62,206 nt of DNA from Ancylobacter lacus (GTDB lineage: Bacteria; Pseudomonadota; Alphaproteobacteria; Rhizobiales; Xanthobacteraceae), in NCBI RefSeq assembly GCF_018390635.1, contig NZ_JAHBGE010000079.1, positions 1-62,206 of the forward strand, written 5' to 3'. The notes beneath the pieces were generated by a model. That model worked only from the letters and a program-made list of their open reading frames with translations, did not search any database and was not told the origin of the DNA. The translations under genes and the position numbers were made by a program. Of this stretch, positions 53,244-62,206 are shown one piece after another. How positions within the stretch are numbered: the stretch's first letter is position 1; each line of letters starts with the position of its first letter.

Positions 53244-56200
53244 TCAGGCCCCCGGCTTCGGCTTGCGAGCGGGAAAGCCGGGATCGAGGACGCGGCCGAG
53301 CTCATCGATGCGCACCTGCCGCGCCTTCCAGCGCCGCAGCGAGCCCGGCGAGCCATAGACGTAGCGGAAGGGGTCGCTCTTGTCGGCGTCGCGCGCCTTC
53401 AGGCTGCCCGCCTCCTGCGGCGGGGCGAGCACGAGCGTGCCGCCGGAGAACTTCGCCACCCGCATCAGCTCGCGCGCGCCCTCGCGCTCGATGGCCACGA
53501 CGTCGTTCTGCTGGAGCGAGAGGACCTTGCGCGCGGTCGGGTTGTCGCGGCGGGTCGGCGATGTCCTGTCCCGCTGGTGCGCCTCGAACATCGAGACGAC
53601 CTCGTCCTTCCACACGCCGGTCTTCAGTTCCCAGACGTCGAAGCGATAATTGGAATCGCCCTTATAGGCCTTGTAGGGGCACCCGCTGCGGTCGCGGATC
53701 GGGATGACGGAGAGCGGCTCGACCACCCGGACACGGCGGATGCCGGGGTAGAGGCGCGGGCCGCGCTCGGGATGGCCGAAGCTGCGCACGGCCTGCTCGA
53801 AGGCGGCGCCTTCCTTGCCGGCGGTCCAGTCCCTGAGCTTCACCCTGAGATCGTCGTCGCGGATCGCCTCGATGTCGGACGGCTTCCGGAATGCGGAGAG
53901 AGGCTTGCGGGTGACGACGATGTCGCGGCCGCTCCTGTCCTTTGCGCCGGTCAGTCCATAGGCGGTCTCGTTGTGGAGCCGGCCCGCGGTGGCGTTGCGG
54001 TCCTTCGGCCGCCCGGCCTTGGCGGCGCTGCCATGGTCGGGGCGATGGCTGACCGTGATGTTGCGCACGATCCGCCCGACCTCGTCGGAGAACCCCTCCC
54101 AGGGATCGGGAATCGCCTCGGCGACCCGGCCCGCCGCCATCAGCCCCTCGCGGCCGGCCTCACGGGCGATGCGGCTGAGGAGGGAGCGATCGGTCACGCC
54201 GACGACGATCGCGTCGATCGCGTGGTGCCGGTGGTCGCGGCGGTTCTTCGGCTGGTCGCCGCCGCCCGAGAGATTGTGGTCGGGCAGGTGGTGATTGAGG
54301 CCCCAGCTTCGGCGCAGCATCTCGGTGAGCCGGCCCGGCGAGACCCAGACATGGCTGGAGCCCTCGCCCTTTTCGGGATAGAGCGCCGACAGATACTCCC
54401 GCGCGAGGCGGGAGAGATATTGCGTGTCGGTGAGATGACGGGCGAGGAAGCCGCCCTTGTCGTTGAACCGGGCCATCGCGTCCGGCTCGAAGCGCCGGCG
54501 TTTCTCGCGCGGGAGGCGCGCCGTGCGCGCGGCGATGGCCTCCCAGCCGGCATCCGGCCCGAAATGGGCGCGCAGGTCGTCCCGGGCTTCATAGGGCGAG
54601 CGGTTGCGCTTGATGCGGTTCACCTCGCGCAGGCAGAGGATGCGGTTGGCGTTGGAATCGTCCAGCGTCTGGCTGAAGGGGAGAATGTGATCGACCTCGA
54701 CGGCACCGGAGAACAGCATCTCCACCGGGATCTGCCGCCCGGTGTAGACGCAGCGCCGGTCGTGCGCATTGTCTTCGTTCAGCTCCTCCCACAGCCTGAG
54801 GATGGCGCGGTTGCCGCCCTTGTCGGCGATGCCCAGCTCGTTCAGCTTTCTTGAGCGCCCCTCCGCCGCCACGCGGTTCCTGCGGTTCCTGTCGTTGACC
54901 TCGCCCTTGCGCTCCGCGTCGAGCTTGAGTTCGCGGGCGAGCTCAATGGCTATCTCTGCCGGCGGCCCGTAGCGGCGGATCAGCGCGTTGAGCACCCGGC
55001 GGAGCTGGTTGAGGCCGATATGCACGGTCGGGTTGGTCAGCCGGCCGAGGCGGAGCGCCTCGTCCTGTTCGTTGGGATCGGCGGTGCCCGGCAGGATGGG
55101 CCGTTCGAGAACGGGCGCCATAATAAGGCAGGGCGGCATGGCCCTTGCCGTCCTGCCAGACCCGCCCGTCGCGGAAATCCGAGTGGTGGCCGAGCCCCGC
55201 CCGCTGCACCGCCTCGCTATAGACGATGACGTCTTTTCCATCTCGGCGATCAGCCGGCGCGTCGCCGTTTCGCCGAAGCGGCCAAAGCCCTCGGCCAGCC
55301 GCACGCGCGTCACGGCCCGGGCCTCCTCGGCCGAGAGGCCGTGCCGTTGCCGCAGCCCATCCGAAGGCGGCCATCTCGGCGTCGCTTTCCAGCCCGTCGA
55401 GGCCGGCGAGGACCTCCCATTGAACGGCAGGATCGAGGCCGAACCAGCGCTTCCCGAAGCGGGTCTTGCCGGCCATCTCGGCGGCGACCTCGTCGCCCTT
55501 CATATCCCTGCGGTTCTCGCCTTCCTTGTTGAAGCGGGCGTCGGGATCGAGCTTGAGCGCCTTGCGAAGGCTTTCATAGGAAACAGACGTGCGCTGGCCC
55601 AGCCTGGAGAGGAGCGCGTCGCGCTCGGCCCGTGAAAGCGCGCGCGCCTCGGCGCCCGGCAGCAGGACGCGCAGCGCATTGACCTCTTCCAGCAGCCGCC
55701 GCCGCTGGAACAGTGGATGCGCCTTGGGCAGGCGCGGCTCCGGCGGCAGCAGGGTGCAGAAGCCGATCCTTCGGCTTCCGGAGCGGGCGCTGGTGGAAGA
55801 TGATCTCGTAGAACTGCGCGCGCGGCTCCTCGGTCAGGACCTCGGGATGGTGCGGGGACTGCGCCTGCCAGATGGCGGCGAACTCGTCTTCCAGCATCTG
55901 GCGGTCGGGGTAGAAATCATAGGCTTCGCTCGCCTTGCCGTCCTCGGCGGTGAGGGTGACGACGCGCGTGCGCACATGGGGAATGGCGTTCGGGTCGTCG
56001 GCGCCAGCCCGCCTTTTGTGGAGGAACGCGCCGAGCGTGCGCGCTTCGGCCTCCTCCATCTGCTCATGGAGCCGGGCGACACCGACGCGGATCGTGCCGG
56101 CGTCGTCCTCGGCGCCGCGATCCGCCTAGCGGTTCGACTTGAAGCCGCGCCGCTGGTTGAGATGGAACAGCGCGCGACCGATCTCCGGCAGCGTCAGCTT

Positions 56201-56400
56201 TTCGTCGAGAGCCCGGGCACGCAAGGCATAGGGGTCGAGCCCGGCCAGCGCCTCGCCGGCCTCCGGATCGGATGGGAACAGACCGGCACGCGTCAGATAT
56301 TTGATCAGCGCCGCCCGGCGCTGCTTGTAGCGGTCGCGCCGGATTTCGGCTCCCCGCCTGAACCGTCGACGCTTCCGCTCGCGCCCCGGCGCGCGGCCGA
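53244..56400 (-). pseudogene. cas9: Type II-C Cas9, multiply broken
   Basis: Read leftwards from about 56400, the arginine-rich region survives (RRDRYKQRRAALIKYL, then ALFHLNQRRGFKSNR). So do RuvC-II (PPAEIAIELARELK), the HNH nuclease (VDHILPFSQTLDDSNANRILC...NRIKRN), RuvC-III (HHAIDAIVVGV) and a C-terminal PAM-interacting part ending at 53244. The gene is dead. RuvC-I and the true start are missing. An in-frame TAG replaces the codon after KSNR (56126-56128), and frameshifts occur near 55768, 55345, 55232 and 55112. No cas1, cas2 or CRISPR array is present in the window. The last 1.9 kb remain open, so the decay is fairly recent. Confidence 0.88.
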
Positions 56401-56456
56401 TCAGGTTCCTGCACCCCCGTCGGGCCGCCCCCCGGCCTTGGGCCTACCGGCCGGCC

Positions 56457-59400
56457 TTAGCTGGAAGCCCACACATCCTGGAGATAGCGGCGGGAGGCCT
56501 CCAGCTCGGCCAGCGCCGGGGCGCCGAGGATGTCGGCGAAGGCCGCCCGCACATCGGGCGCCATGGTGCGGGCGTTGCCGCAGATCAGCACCGAGCCGCC
56601 GCGGCGCACCATCTCCCCGACCACGTCGGCATGGGTGCGCAAGAGGTCCTGCACATAGGTCTTGGGGGTGCCGGCGCGGCGCGAGAAGGCGACGGCGAGC
56701 AGGTTCAGCGTGCCGTCGTCCCGGTAGGCCTCCAGTTCCTCGCGATAGAGATAGTCGCTCTCGTTCCGGCACCCGAAGAACAGCAGGACCGGCCCCACCG
56801 CCACGCCCTGTTCCCGCAGGGCGTGGCGCTCCTGTATGAAGCCGCGCAGCGGCGCGATGCCGGTGCCGGGACCCACGAGGATGAGCGGCACGGCCGGATC
56901 GTCCGGCAGCTGGAAGGAGCTGCCCGTGTCCTTCACCGCCACCCGCAGCGCCGTTCCCTCGGCACAGCCGGCGAGATAGGTGCTGCACAACCCCTCCTCC
57001 ACGCGGCCGTCCGCGCAGGCGAAGCGGTGCGCCCCCACGGTGAGGGTGCAGGCGTCGGGCGACAGCCGCGGCGAGGAGGAGATGGAGTAGTAGCGCGGCT
57101 TCAGGCCGGGCCGCAGGCCCAGCAGCGTGGCGAGCTCGAGCCGGACGGAAGGCACCTGCGCCAGCAGGTCCATCATGCGCGGCTTGCCGGCGGCGAGGCC
57201 GGGGAAGTCCTCCAGCCACTGCGCGATCTGCTCCCGATCCGGCGGGCACCGGGCGGCCCTGGCCCATGCCCTGAGGTCGCGCCGCGTCACCGGGCCGGCA
57301 AGGTCGACATGCTCGGCGAGCAGTTCGCCCACCCGCACCGGCACGCCGAAGGGCAGGCCGCCGCCGTTTTCCGCCGCCGGCCCGAGGGCGGTGAGGATCA
57401 CGCTTGCCTCCGCGTCGAGGCCGCAGCGTTCCGCCGCCGCGGCCACGAGGGCGGGGGGATTGCAGGGGAACACGCCGAGATGGTCCCCGGCGGCATAGGT
57501 GACGCCCGCCGGCAAGGGCAGCTCGATATGCCGGGTCGAGCCGGACGCGCCGGGCGCCTGCAGCTCCCGGTTGACGCGCACCGCGCTGACCACGGCGCCG
57601 GCATCCGGCGCGCTGGCACGGCGCGGCGCCTCCCCCGCCGCCGCGACGGCGCCATGCGCCACCTCCACCCCGATCGCCGGCGCCTCCACCGCCTCGCCCT
57701 CCGGCGCGAGCCCGGCAAAGGCGCGGTCGAGCGCGGGCCACAGGGCGGCGGTCCAGCTCTCCACCGCGGATTCGAAATCGCCGTCCGCATCCGCCGCGCC
57801 GGTGTCCAGAAGCGGCGTGCCGCCGCGCGCCGCCAGACCCTCGGCAATGGTGCGGGGGAACTTCTGGAAGGTCTGGCGCCACTGCGCATTGCCGCAGCCC
57901 AGCACCGCGAAGCGCAGGCCGGCGCAGGCGTCCGGTGGGGCGCTGTCCAGCCAGCGGGCGAAGCCGGCGGCATTATCCGGCGGCGCGCCATTATAGGTGG
58001 AGGTGACGATGACCACCGGCCCGTCCGCCGGCCAGGGCTGGCCGGCCTGCGTGTCCAGCTCCGCCACGCGCGGGGCAAAGCCACGGCTGGCCGCCTCGCG
58101 GGCGAGGCCGGAGGCGATGTCGCGGCAGCCGCCCATGTTGGAGCCGTACAGCACGCTCATCGGCCGGCCCGCCGCGGCCACCGGCTCGGGCGCCGGCTCG
58201 GCCCTGGCGGGCGCCTTCCGCACGGGGAAACGGCCCTTCACCTCGGGGCGGCGCTCCAGCAGCATCTCCAGATGATCCGGCTTCACGGTGAGCGCCTGCT
58301 TGTGGCGCAGCACGTAGTGCGGATCCTTCGGGCGGGCGACGAAGCGCTGGATGAAGCGGGCCAGCACCATGCGCGCTTCCAGCAGGGCGAACTGGAAGCC
58401 GATGCAGGAGCGCAGGCCCATGCCGAAGGGATGGTAGGCATCGCGGTGGTGCGTGTTCTCCTCCCCGGGCAGAAAGCGGTCGGGGCGGAAGGCATGGGCA
58501 TCCGGCCCCCAGAAGCGCGGATGGGTCTGCATCGTCGTCAGCGACACGAACATGCGCTCGCCGGCCTTCACCTCGTAGCGCCCGTTGCCCACCGTGGTGT
58601 CGCGGGTGACATGGCGCGGGAAGACCGGCACCGGCGGGCAGAGCCGCAGCGCCTCCTTCAGCACGCGCTGGGTGTAGTCGAGCCGGCCGCAATCCTCATA
58701 GGTCGGGACGTAGGAGAAGTCGCGCCCCAGCACCTCGTCCACCTCGGCAATGAGCTTTTCCAGCACCTCCGGGTGCTTCCAGAGAAAGTAGAGCGCGTAG
58801 GAGAGCATCCCGCTCGTGGTCTCGTGCCCCGCGATCAGGAGCACGATGAGCTGGCCGCGAATATTGTCGTCCGGCAGCTTCAGCCCGGTGACGCGGTCCG
58901 GCGTGGTGAGCATCACCTGCAGCAGGTCGGTGGGCACCGCCTCGCCGCGGGCCATGCGGTCGCGGCGGTCGCGGATGATCGCGTTCACGTCGTCCAGCAT
59001 GATCCGGTCGGCGGCCGCGCGCTGGCGGCGGGCCTCGTGGTAGAAGATCTCCGGCAGGACACGCCTGGTCTCCTGCATGGCGTCGTCCAGAACCCGGTTC
59101 ATCGCCTCCACGAAGGGAGGCAGGGCCGGGGAATCGATGGCGCCGTAACGCTTGTCGAAGGCGGCGTAGGAGATGGCCTCGAAGGTCATCCGGGTCATCA
59201 GGTCGGTGACCAGGAAGCCGGTGTCGGGCCCCAGCCGGTCGAGATGCGCCAGCAGGTCGTCCGCCACCTCGACGATGCGGCCATAGTAGTTCTTCAGCGC
59301 CGCCGAGCCGAAGGCGGGGGCGAGGATGCGGTGGGCGCGGTGCCACAGGGGATCGTCGTCGCTGGCCGTGAACAGCGCGCTGCCGACACTCTTTTCCGCG

Positions 59401-59897
59401 AGGTTGCCGAGGCCGCCCCGGCCATCCACCACCTTGGCGAAGACATCGGGCGCCGCGCACATCTCCGAGACGATATCGGCATCGGCGCAGAAATAGCCTT
59501 TGCCGGCGGGCGCCGAGAAGGCGAAGAACGTGCCGTGCTTGGCGTGGAGATCGGCCAGCGCGCCCACGAGGCCGCCGGGATGGCGCAGTTCCGGCAGATT
59601 GCCGAGGAGCGGATAGGGCCTCGGGCCGGGCACCACGCCATGGCCGGGCGCGGCGCCCTCGCCCTGCGTGACGAGGTTCAGCCGCGTACCGTCGGGAATG
59701 CTGTCGTCCAGCGCGACGGCGGTGCCGTCCGGCGTTTCCACATGGAAGGCGGCTCCGGCCGACAGCCGCGCCGCCGCCCGCACCGCCTCGACCACCGCCT
59801 CCCGGCTGGCCCCGGGAAACCAGCCGACCCGCACGTTGCCGGCGGCACCGCCGAGCTCGATGGTCTTGAGGGCAGGCGCGGACTCGGTGGTGGACAT
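56457..59897 (-). CDS. Self-sufficient cytochrome P450-NADPH reductase fusion (CYP102 type) with extra N-terminal domain
   Basis: The 1146-residue enzyme joins a P450 (about residues 88-540) to a diflavin reductase, as in P450 BM3. The I-helix is AGHETTSG, the ExxR motif is KEALR, and the heme loop FGMGLRSCIG places the ligand at Cys498. FMN domain from about 580 (VLYGSNMGG); FAD binding RYYSISSSP; NADPH motifs GPGTGIAPLRGF and FFGCRNESDYLYREEL. CYP102 enzymes hydroxylate fatty acids near the omega end. The first about 87 residues form an added small domain (VRVGWFPG, FHVETPDGTAVALDDSIPDGT) not found in BM3. GGAGG precedes the ATG. It is third in an operon with a glycosyltransferase and an exporter. 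Confidence 0.92.
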   Translation of the reverse strand: MSTTESAPALKTIELGGAAGNVRVGWFPGASREAVVEAVRAAARLSAGAAFHVETPDGTAVALDDSIPDGTRLNLVTQGEGAAPGHGVVPGPRPYPLLGNLPELRHPGGLVGALADLHAKHGTFFAFSAPAGKGYFCADADIVSEMCAAPDVFAKVVDGRGGLGNLAEKSVGSALFTASDDDPLWHRAHRILAPAFGSAALKNYYGRIVEVADDLLAHLDRLGPDTGFLVTDLMTRMTFEAISYAAFDKRYGAIDSPALPPFVEAMNRVLDDAMQETRRVLPEIFYHEARRQRAAADRIMLDDVNAIIRDRRDRMARGEAVPTDLLQVMLTTPDRVTGLKLPDDNIRGQLIVLLIAGHETTSGMLSYALYFLWKHPEVLEKLIAEVDEVLGRDFSYVPTYEDCGRLDYTQRVLKEALRLCPPVPVFPRHVTRDTTVGNGRYEVKAGERMFVSLTTMQTHPRFWGPDAHAFRPDRFLPGEENTHHRDAYHPFGMGLRSCIGFQFALLEARMVLARFIQRFVARPKDPHYVLRHKQALTVKPDHLEMLLERRPEVKGRFPVRKAPARAEPAPEPVAAAGRPMSVLYGSNMGGCRDIASGLAREAASRGFAPRVAELDTQAGQPWPADGPVVIVTSTYNGAPPDNAAGFARWLDSAPPDACAGLRFAVLGCGNAQWRQTFQKFPRTIAEGLAARGGTPLLDTGAADADGDFESAVESWTAALWPALDRAFAGLAPEGEAVEAPAIGVEVAHGAVAAAGEAPRRASAPDAGAVVSAVRVNRELQAPGASGSTRHIELPLPAGVTYAAGDHLGVFPCNPPALVAAAAERCGLDAEASVILTALGPAAENGGGLPFGVPVRVGELLAEHVDLAGPVTRRDLRAWARAARCPPDREQIAQWLEDFPGLAAGKPRMMDLLAQVPSVRLELATLLGLRPGLKPRYYSISSSPRLSPDACTLTVGAHRFACADGRVEEGLCSTYLAGCAEGTALRVAVKDTGSSFQLPDDPAVPLILVGPGTGIAPLRGFIQERHALREQGVAVGPVLLFFGCRNESDYLYREELEAYRDDGTLNLLAVAFSRRAGTPKTYVQDLLRTHADVVGEMVRRGGSVLICGNARTMAPDVRAAFADILGAPALAELEASRRYLQDVWASS

Positions 59898-59950
59898 GGG
59901 GGCCTCCTGGCGGCCGGATGCGGTCAGCGTTCGCGGTGCGGCGACACGGC

Positions 59951-61207
59951 TCAGCCCCCGCGCGCCGGAACGGCGGCAAGGGCCTCGATCGCCGCCACGG
60001 TGCGGGCCATGTCGCGGTCGGGGTCGATCTCCCGGGCGACCGCCCGCGCCCGCGCGGCGAACGCCGGGTCCTCCAGCACGGCGCGCAGGCTCCTTTCCAG
60101 CGTGTCGCGGTTGACACTGGTGCGGGGCAGCACCGCGCCCACGCCCAGGCGGCGCATCCGCATGGCGTTGTCGGGCTGGTCGAAGGCGAACGGAATGGTC
60201 AGCACCGGAACGCCTGCCCGCAGCGCCTCGGCGCAGCCGCCGACGCCGCCGTGCTGCACCACGGCGGCGGCATGGGGAAACAGGCTGGAATGGGGGGCGT
60301 AGTCGAGCGCCAGCACCTTGTCGGCCGGCGCGTCCGGCCGCGGGTTGTTGCCCATCAGCAGGATGGCGCGGCGCCCGAGCGCCAGCGCCGTCTCCGCCGC
60401 GACCTTGTAGAAGTCGTGCGCCAGATGGACCACCGTGGTGCCGAGGGTGAAGACCACCGGGGGCGGCCCTGCCGCCAGGAAGGACGCGATCCGGGCGGCC
60501 GTTTCGGGGTCGGCTTCCTGCGTGAAGAAGGGAAAGCCGGTCTGGACGGACGCGGCCGGCCAGTCCCGCTGGGGCGCCCCGAAGGCGGGCGGGAACAGCA
60601 CCAGCACCAGATGCGGCGAGAACTTGTCGGTGAACACGATGTCGCCGGTGCCCACCCCCATCTCGCGCTGAAGCGCCAGCAGCGGCGCGCCCCAGCGCGT
60701 GACCTGCCGGCGGATGACGCGGAACATCAGCCGCTGCGGCCAGGCCCCGAGATGGCGCAGATGGTAGCCCGCGGGAAACCAGGTGAGCACGCTCGGGTCG
60801 AGCGCCGACATCATGGTGGAAGGCGCGAGCATGACGCTGGCCCAGGGCAGGCCGCGCCGCGCCGCCACCAGCGGCGCGACATAGACCAGCTCGCCCACGA
60901 CGAGGGCATCCGCGCCCTCGGTGGCGGCGAGCAGGTCGTCGAAGGTCGCGCGCGTCTGGGGAAAGACGGTGTCGTGATAGAGGCGGCGCCCGCCATGCAC
61001 CGGGTCGCCGAAAATCTCCATCAGCACCTCAGGGGAGAAGTCCGGCCGCAGGGGATGGAAGTCGAGGCCGAGCGCGGCGACGCGCGGGCCGTAGGAAGCC
61101 GGCGCCGCGATCACCGGGGTGTGGCCGCGTGCGCGCAGCGCCTGCGCGATCGCCAGCAGGGGGTAGAGATCCCCGAAGGATCCGAGCGTGGCGAGGACAA
61201 TGCGCAT
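59951..61207 (-). CDS. GT1-family glycosyltransferase (UDP-sugar: lipid or natural product)
   Basis: The 418-residue GT-B enzyme begins RIVLATLGSFGDLYPLLAIAQALRARGHTP, typical of the RhlB/sterol-glucosyltransferase/macrolide group, and has the nucleotide-sugar motif QHGGVGGCAEALRAGVPVLTIPFAFDQPDNA. The ATG at 61207 overlaps the stop of the exporter gene; a GTG three bases upstream is an alternative. It lies between an MFS exporter and a fatty-acid-hydroxylase-type P450, so a hydroxylated fatty acid is a likely acceptor. This is inference; the sugar is unknown. Confidence 0.86.
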   Translation of the reverse strand: MRIVLATLGSFGDLYPLLAIAQALRARGHTPVIAAPASYGPRVAALGLDFHPLRPDFSPEVLMEIFGDPVHGGRRLYHDTVFPQTRATFDDLLAATEGADALVVGELVYVAPLVAARRGLPWASVMLAPSTMMSALDPSVLTWFPAGYHLRHLGAWPQRLMFRVIRRQVTRWGAPLLALQREMGVGTGDIVFTDKFSPHLVLVLFPPAFGAPQRDWPAASVQTGFPFFTQEADPETAARIASFLAAGPPPVVFTLGTTVVHLAHDFYKVAAETALALGRRAILLMGNNPRPDAPADKVLALDYAPHSSLFPHAAAVVQHGGVGGCAEALRAGVPVLTIPFAFDQPDNAMRMRRLGVGAVLPRTSVNRDTLERSLRAVLEDPAFAARARAVAREIDPDRDMARTVAAIEALAAVPARGG

Positions 61208-62160
61208 CACGACACCGCCTTGACGACATCCGGCGCGGCCGATGGCTTTCCGCGCATCAGCAGCAGCGCCGCGAGCAGACCCAGCGCCACCATGCCGGTT
61301 CCCACATAATAGCCCTCCGCGATGCTTCGGGCAGCACTCAGACGCAGCGCGGAGGCGACGGCCGGCCAGTGTTCCACCAGCGCCCGCACCGCCTCCTCCC
61401 GGCCGTAGACGGCCTGTTCCATCAGGCTTTCGAGCTGCGTGCGGGCCGCCCCTTCCGGCGCGGCCTCGGCCGCGATGGCGAGGAAGCGGCTGCGCTCGAG
61501 CCCGGCGACCACGGTGCCGATCGCCGCCATGCCCATGGCGCCGCCGAGCTGCCGCACCGTGTCGAGCGCGCCGAAGCCCCGGCCCCGCTGGCCTTCCGCC
61601 ACGCGCGAGGTGCCGTCGGTGTAGGTCTGCGACACCCCGAGCCCCACGCCGGCGCCGATGACGATGAGGGCGGGGAACATCAGCAGGAAGTCGACCCGTA
61701 TCAGCGCCTGCGTCTCCCAGAGCAGCCCGAGGGTCGCCAGCGCCATGCCCGTCGCCACCGGCAGCCGTGCGCCGTAGCGGTCATACAGCATGCCGGAAAG
61801 CGGGGCGCAGATCATCAGCGGCACAAGGAACAGCAGCATGGCAAGGCCGGACTGCAGCGGCGTGAAATGCAGGATGCGCTGGAGATAGATCGCGCCGAAG
61901 GCGGACTGGCCGACAAGGGCGCTCTGGGCGCAGAACAGCACGATGCTGTCGGCGGCGAACTGCCGGTCCCGGAACAGCGCCATGTCCACCAGCGGTTCGC
62001 CCGCGCGACGCTGCGCCCGGAGGAACACGGCGAGCAGCACCACGCCGACGGCGACGAGGGAGATGGTGAGCGGCGAGGCCCAGCCCCAGGCATGGCTTTG
62101 CTGCAGGCCGAGCACCATGGGCCCGAGCGCCGCCGCCAGCAGCAGGCTGTAACCGGGCCG
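61207..62160 (-). pseudogene. MFS exporter (DHA2/EmrB type), C-terminal part, interrupted at the right edge
   Basis: About 317 residues of the C-terminal half are present. LLLAAALGPMVLGLQQSHAWGWASPLTI is a family-like helix 7-8 region; ALFRDRQFAADSIVLFCAQ and GAGVGLGVSQTYTDGTSRVAEGQRGRGFGALDTVRQLGGAMGMA are typical of 14-helix DHA2 drug/lipid exporters. The natural sequence stops near 62160, where a different sequence with the look of an insertion-sequence end begins. The N-terminal half is therefore missing or separated by the element. It would have been the first gene of the exporter - glycosyltransferase - P450 operon, so the insertion may also cut the operon from its promoter. Confidence 0.75.
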
Positions 62161-62206
62161 AGGCTGTGTGAGAACTCTGTGGCTCGTCGCGCAGGTTGTT
62201 GCCACG
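62161..62206. mobile_element. Insertion-sequence end at the right edge (IS1182-like, tentative)
   Basis: The last 46 bases start AGGCTGTGTGAGAACTCTGTGG, unlike MFS coding sequence. A GGCTGTGTGA(A/G)AACTC start is familiar from terminal repeats of IS1182-type elements. No transposase is visible. The identity is from memory. Confidence 0.45.

Noticed and set aside
56631..60302. Open frame of 1223 codons on the plus strand
   Set aside because: It lies antisense to the P450 fusion and part of the glycosyltransferase. Its composition (Arg, Gly, His rich, no motifs) is that of a GC-rich shadow frame.

Overview
The window is high-GC DNA from an alphaproteobacterium, most likely of the order Hyphomicrobiales (Rhizobiales). 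The grounds are a split proton-translocating transhydrogenase (pntAA/pntAB/pntB), a rhizobial-type fructose ABC transporter (frcBCA with a divergent ROK regulator), a DUF1127 protein and an alphaproteobacterial-type tRNA-Arg(ACG) fragment. No 16S gene is present, so the genus is not fixed. Both edges look like insertion-sequence ends that cut genes: an IS21-like end splits an aldehyde dehydrogenase on the left, and another IS-like end splits an MFS exporter on the right.

Region 1 (1-24021) is probably the right-hand part of an integrative island. It ends at a 45-bp 3' fragment of a tRNA-Arg(ACG) gene next to a tyrosine integrase. Its cargo is redox, energy and stress functions: the transhydrogenase, two zinc alcohol dehydrogenases, a MacB/LolD-type ABC exporter with HlyD adaptor, a complete arginine deiminase operon (arcDABC), PRC-barrel and BON-domain envelope proteins, a possible HicA/eRF1-like fusion protein, NAD(P)HX repair (nnr), an MscS channel, a broken VIT1-type transporter joined to a cupin gene with an 8-bp repeat, and a RES/MbcA-type toxin-antitoxin pair. 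The set suits survival under low oxygen or energy stress (inference).

Region 2 (24022-38470) is chromosome-like. It carries the fructose uptake locus (frcBCA, frcR, a RbsD/FucU mutarotase and a truncated fructokinase), a DUF1127 protein, and two MarR-controlled units: an MFS transporter (frameshifted) with an aldo/keto reductase, and an RND efflux pump. Similar GTGCATATACAC-like sites lie near the starts of both marR genes and upstream of the pump operon.

Region 3 (38673-52837) reads as one catabolic locus with two divergent arms. The left arm is deoR - DUF1537 kinase - pdxA2, the known D-threonate/D-erythronate route to dihydroxyacetone phosphate. The right arm is a CUT2 sugar ABC importer, a LacI regulator, an unknown protein, an MBL-fold lactonase, a 3-hydroxyacyl-CoA-dehydrogenase-like enzyme, a HisD-like dehydrogenase and an SDR. 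A perfect LacI-type operator sits at the promoter of the right arm. I propose the two arms together degrade a C4 polyol, sugar or sugar acid; the substrate is unknown.

Region 4 (52838-62206) holds a decayed type II-C Cas9 pseudogene with no array, followed by a leftward three-gene operon: MFS exporter (cut by the right edge), GT1 glycosyltransferase and a self-sufficient CYP102-type P450-reductase with an extra N-terminal domain. P450 plus UDP-glycosyltransferase plus exporter is the logic of sophorolipid-type glycolipid synthesis, which makes this the most interesting candidate system in the window.
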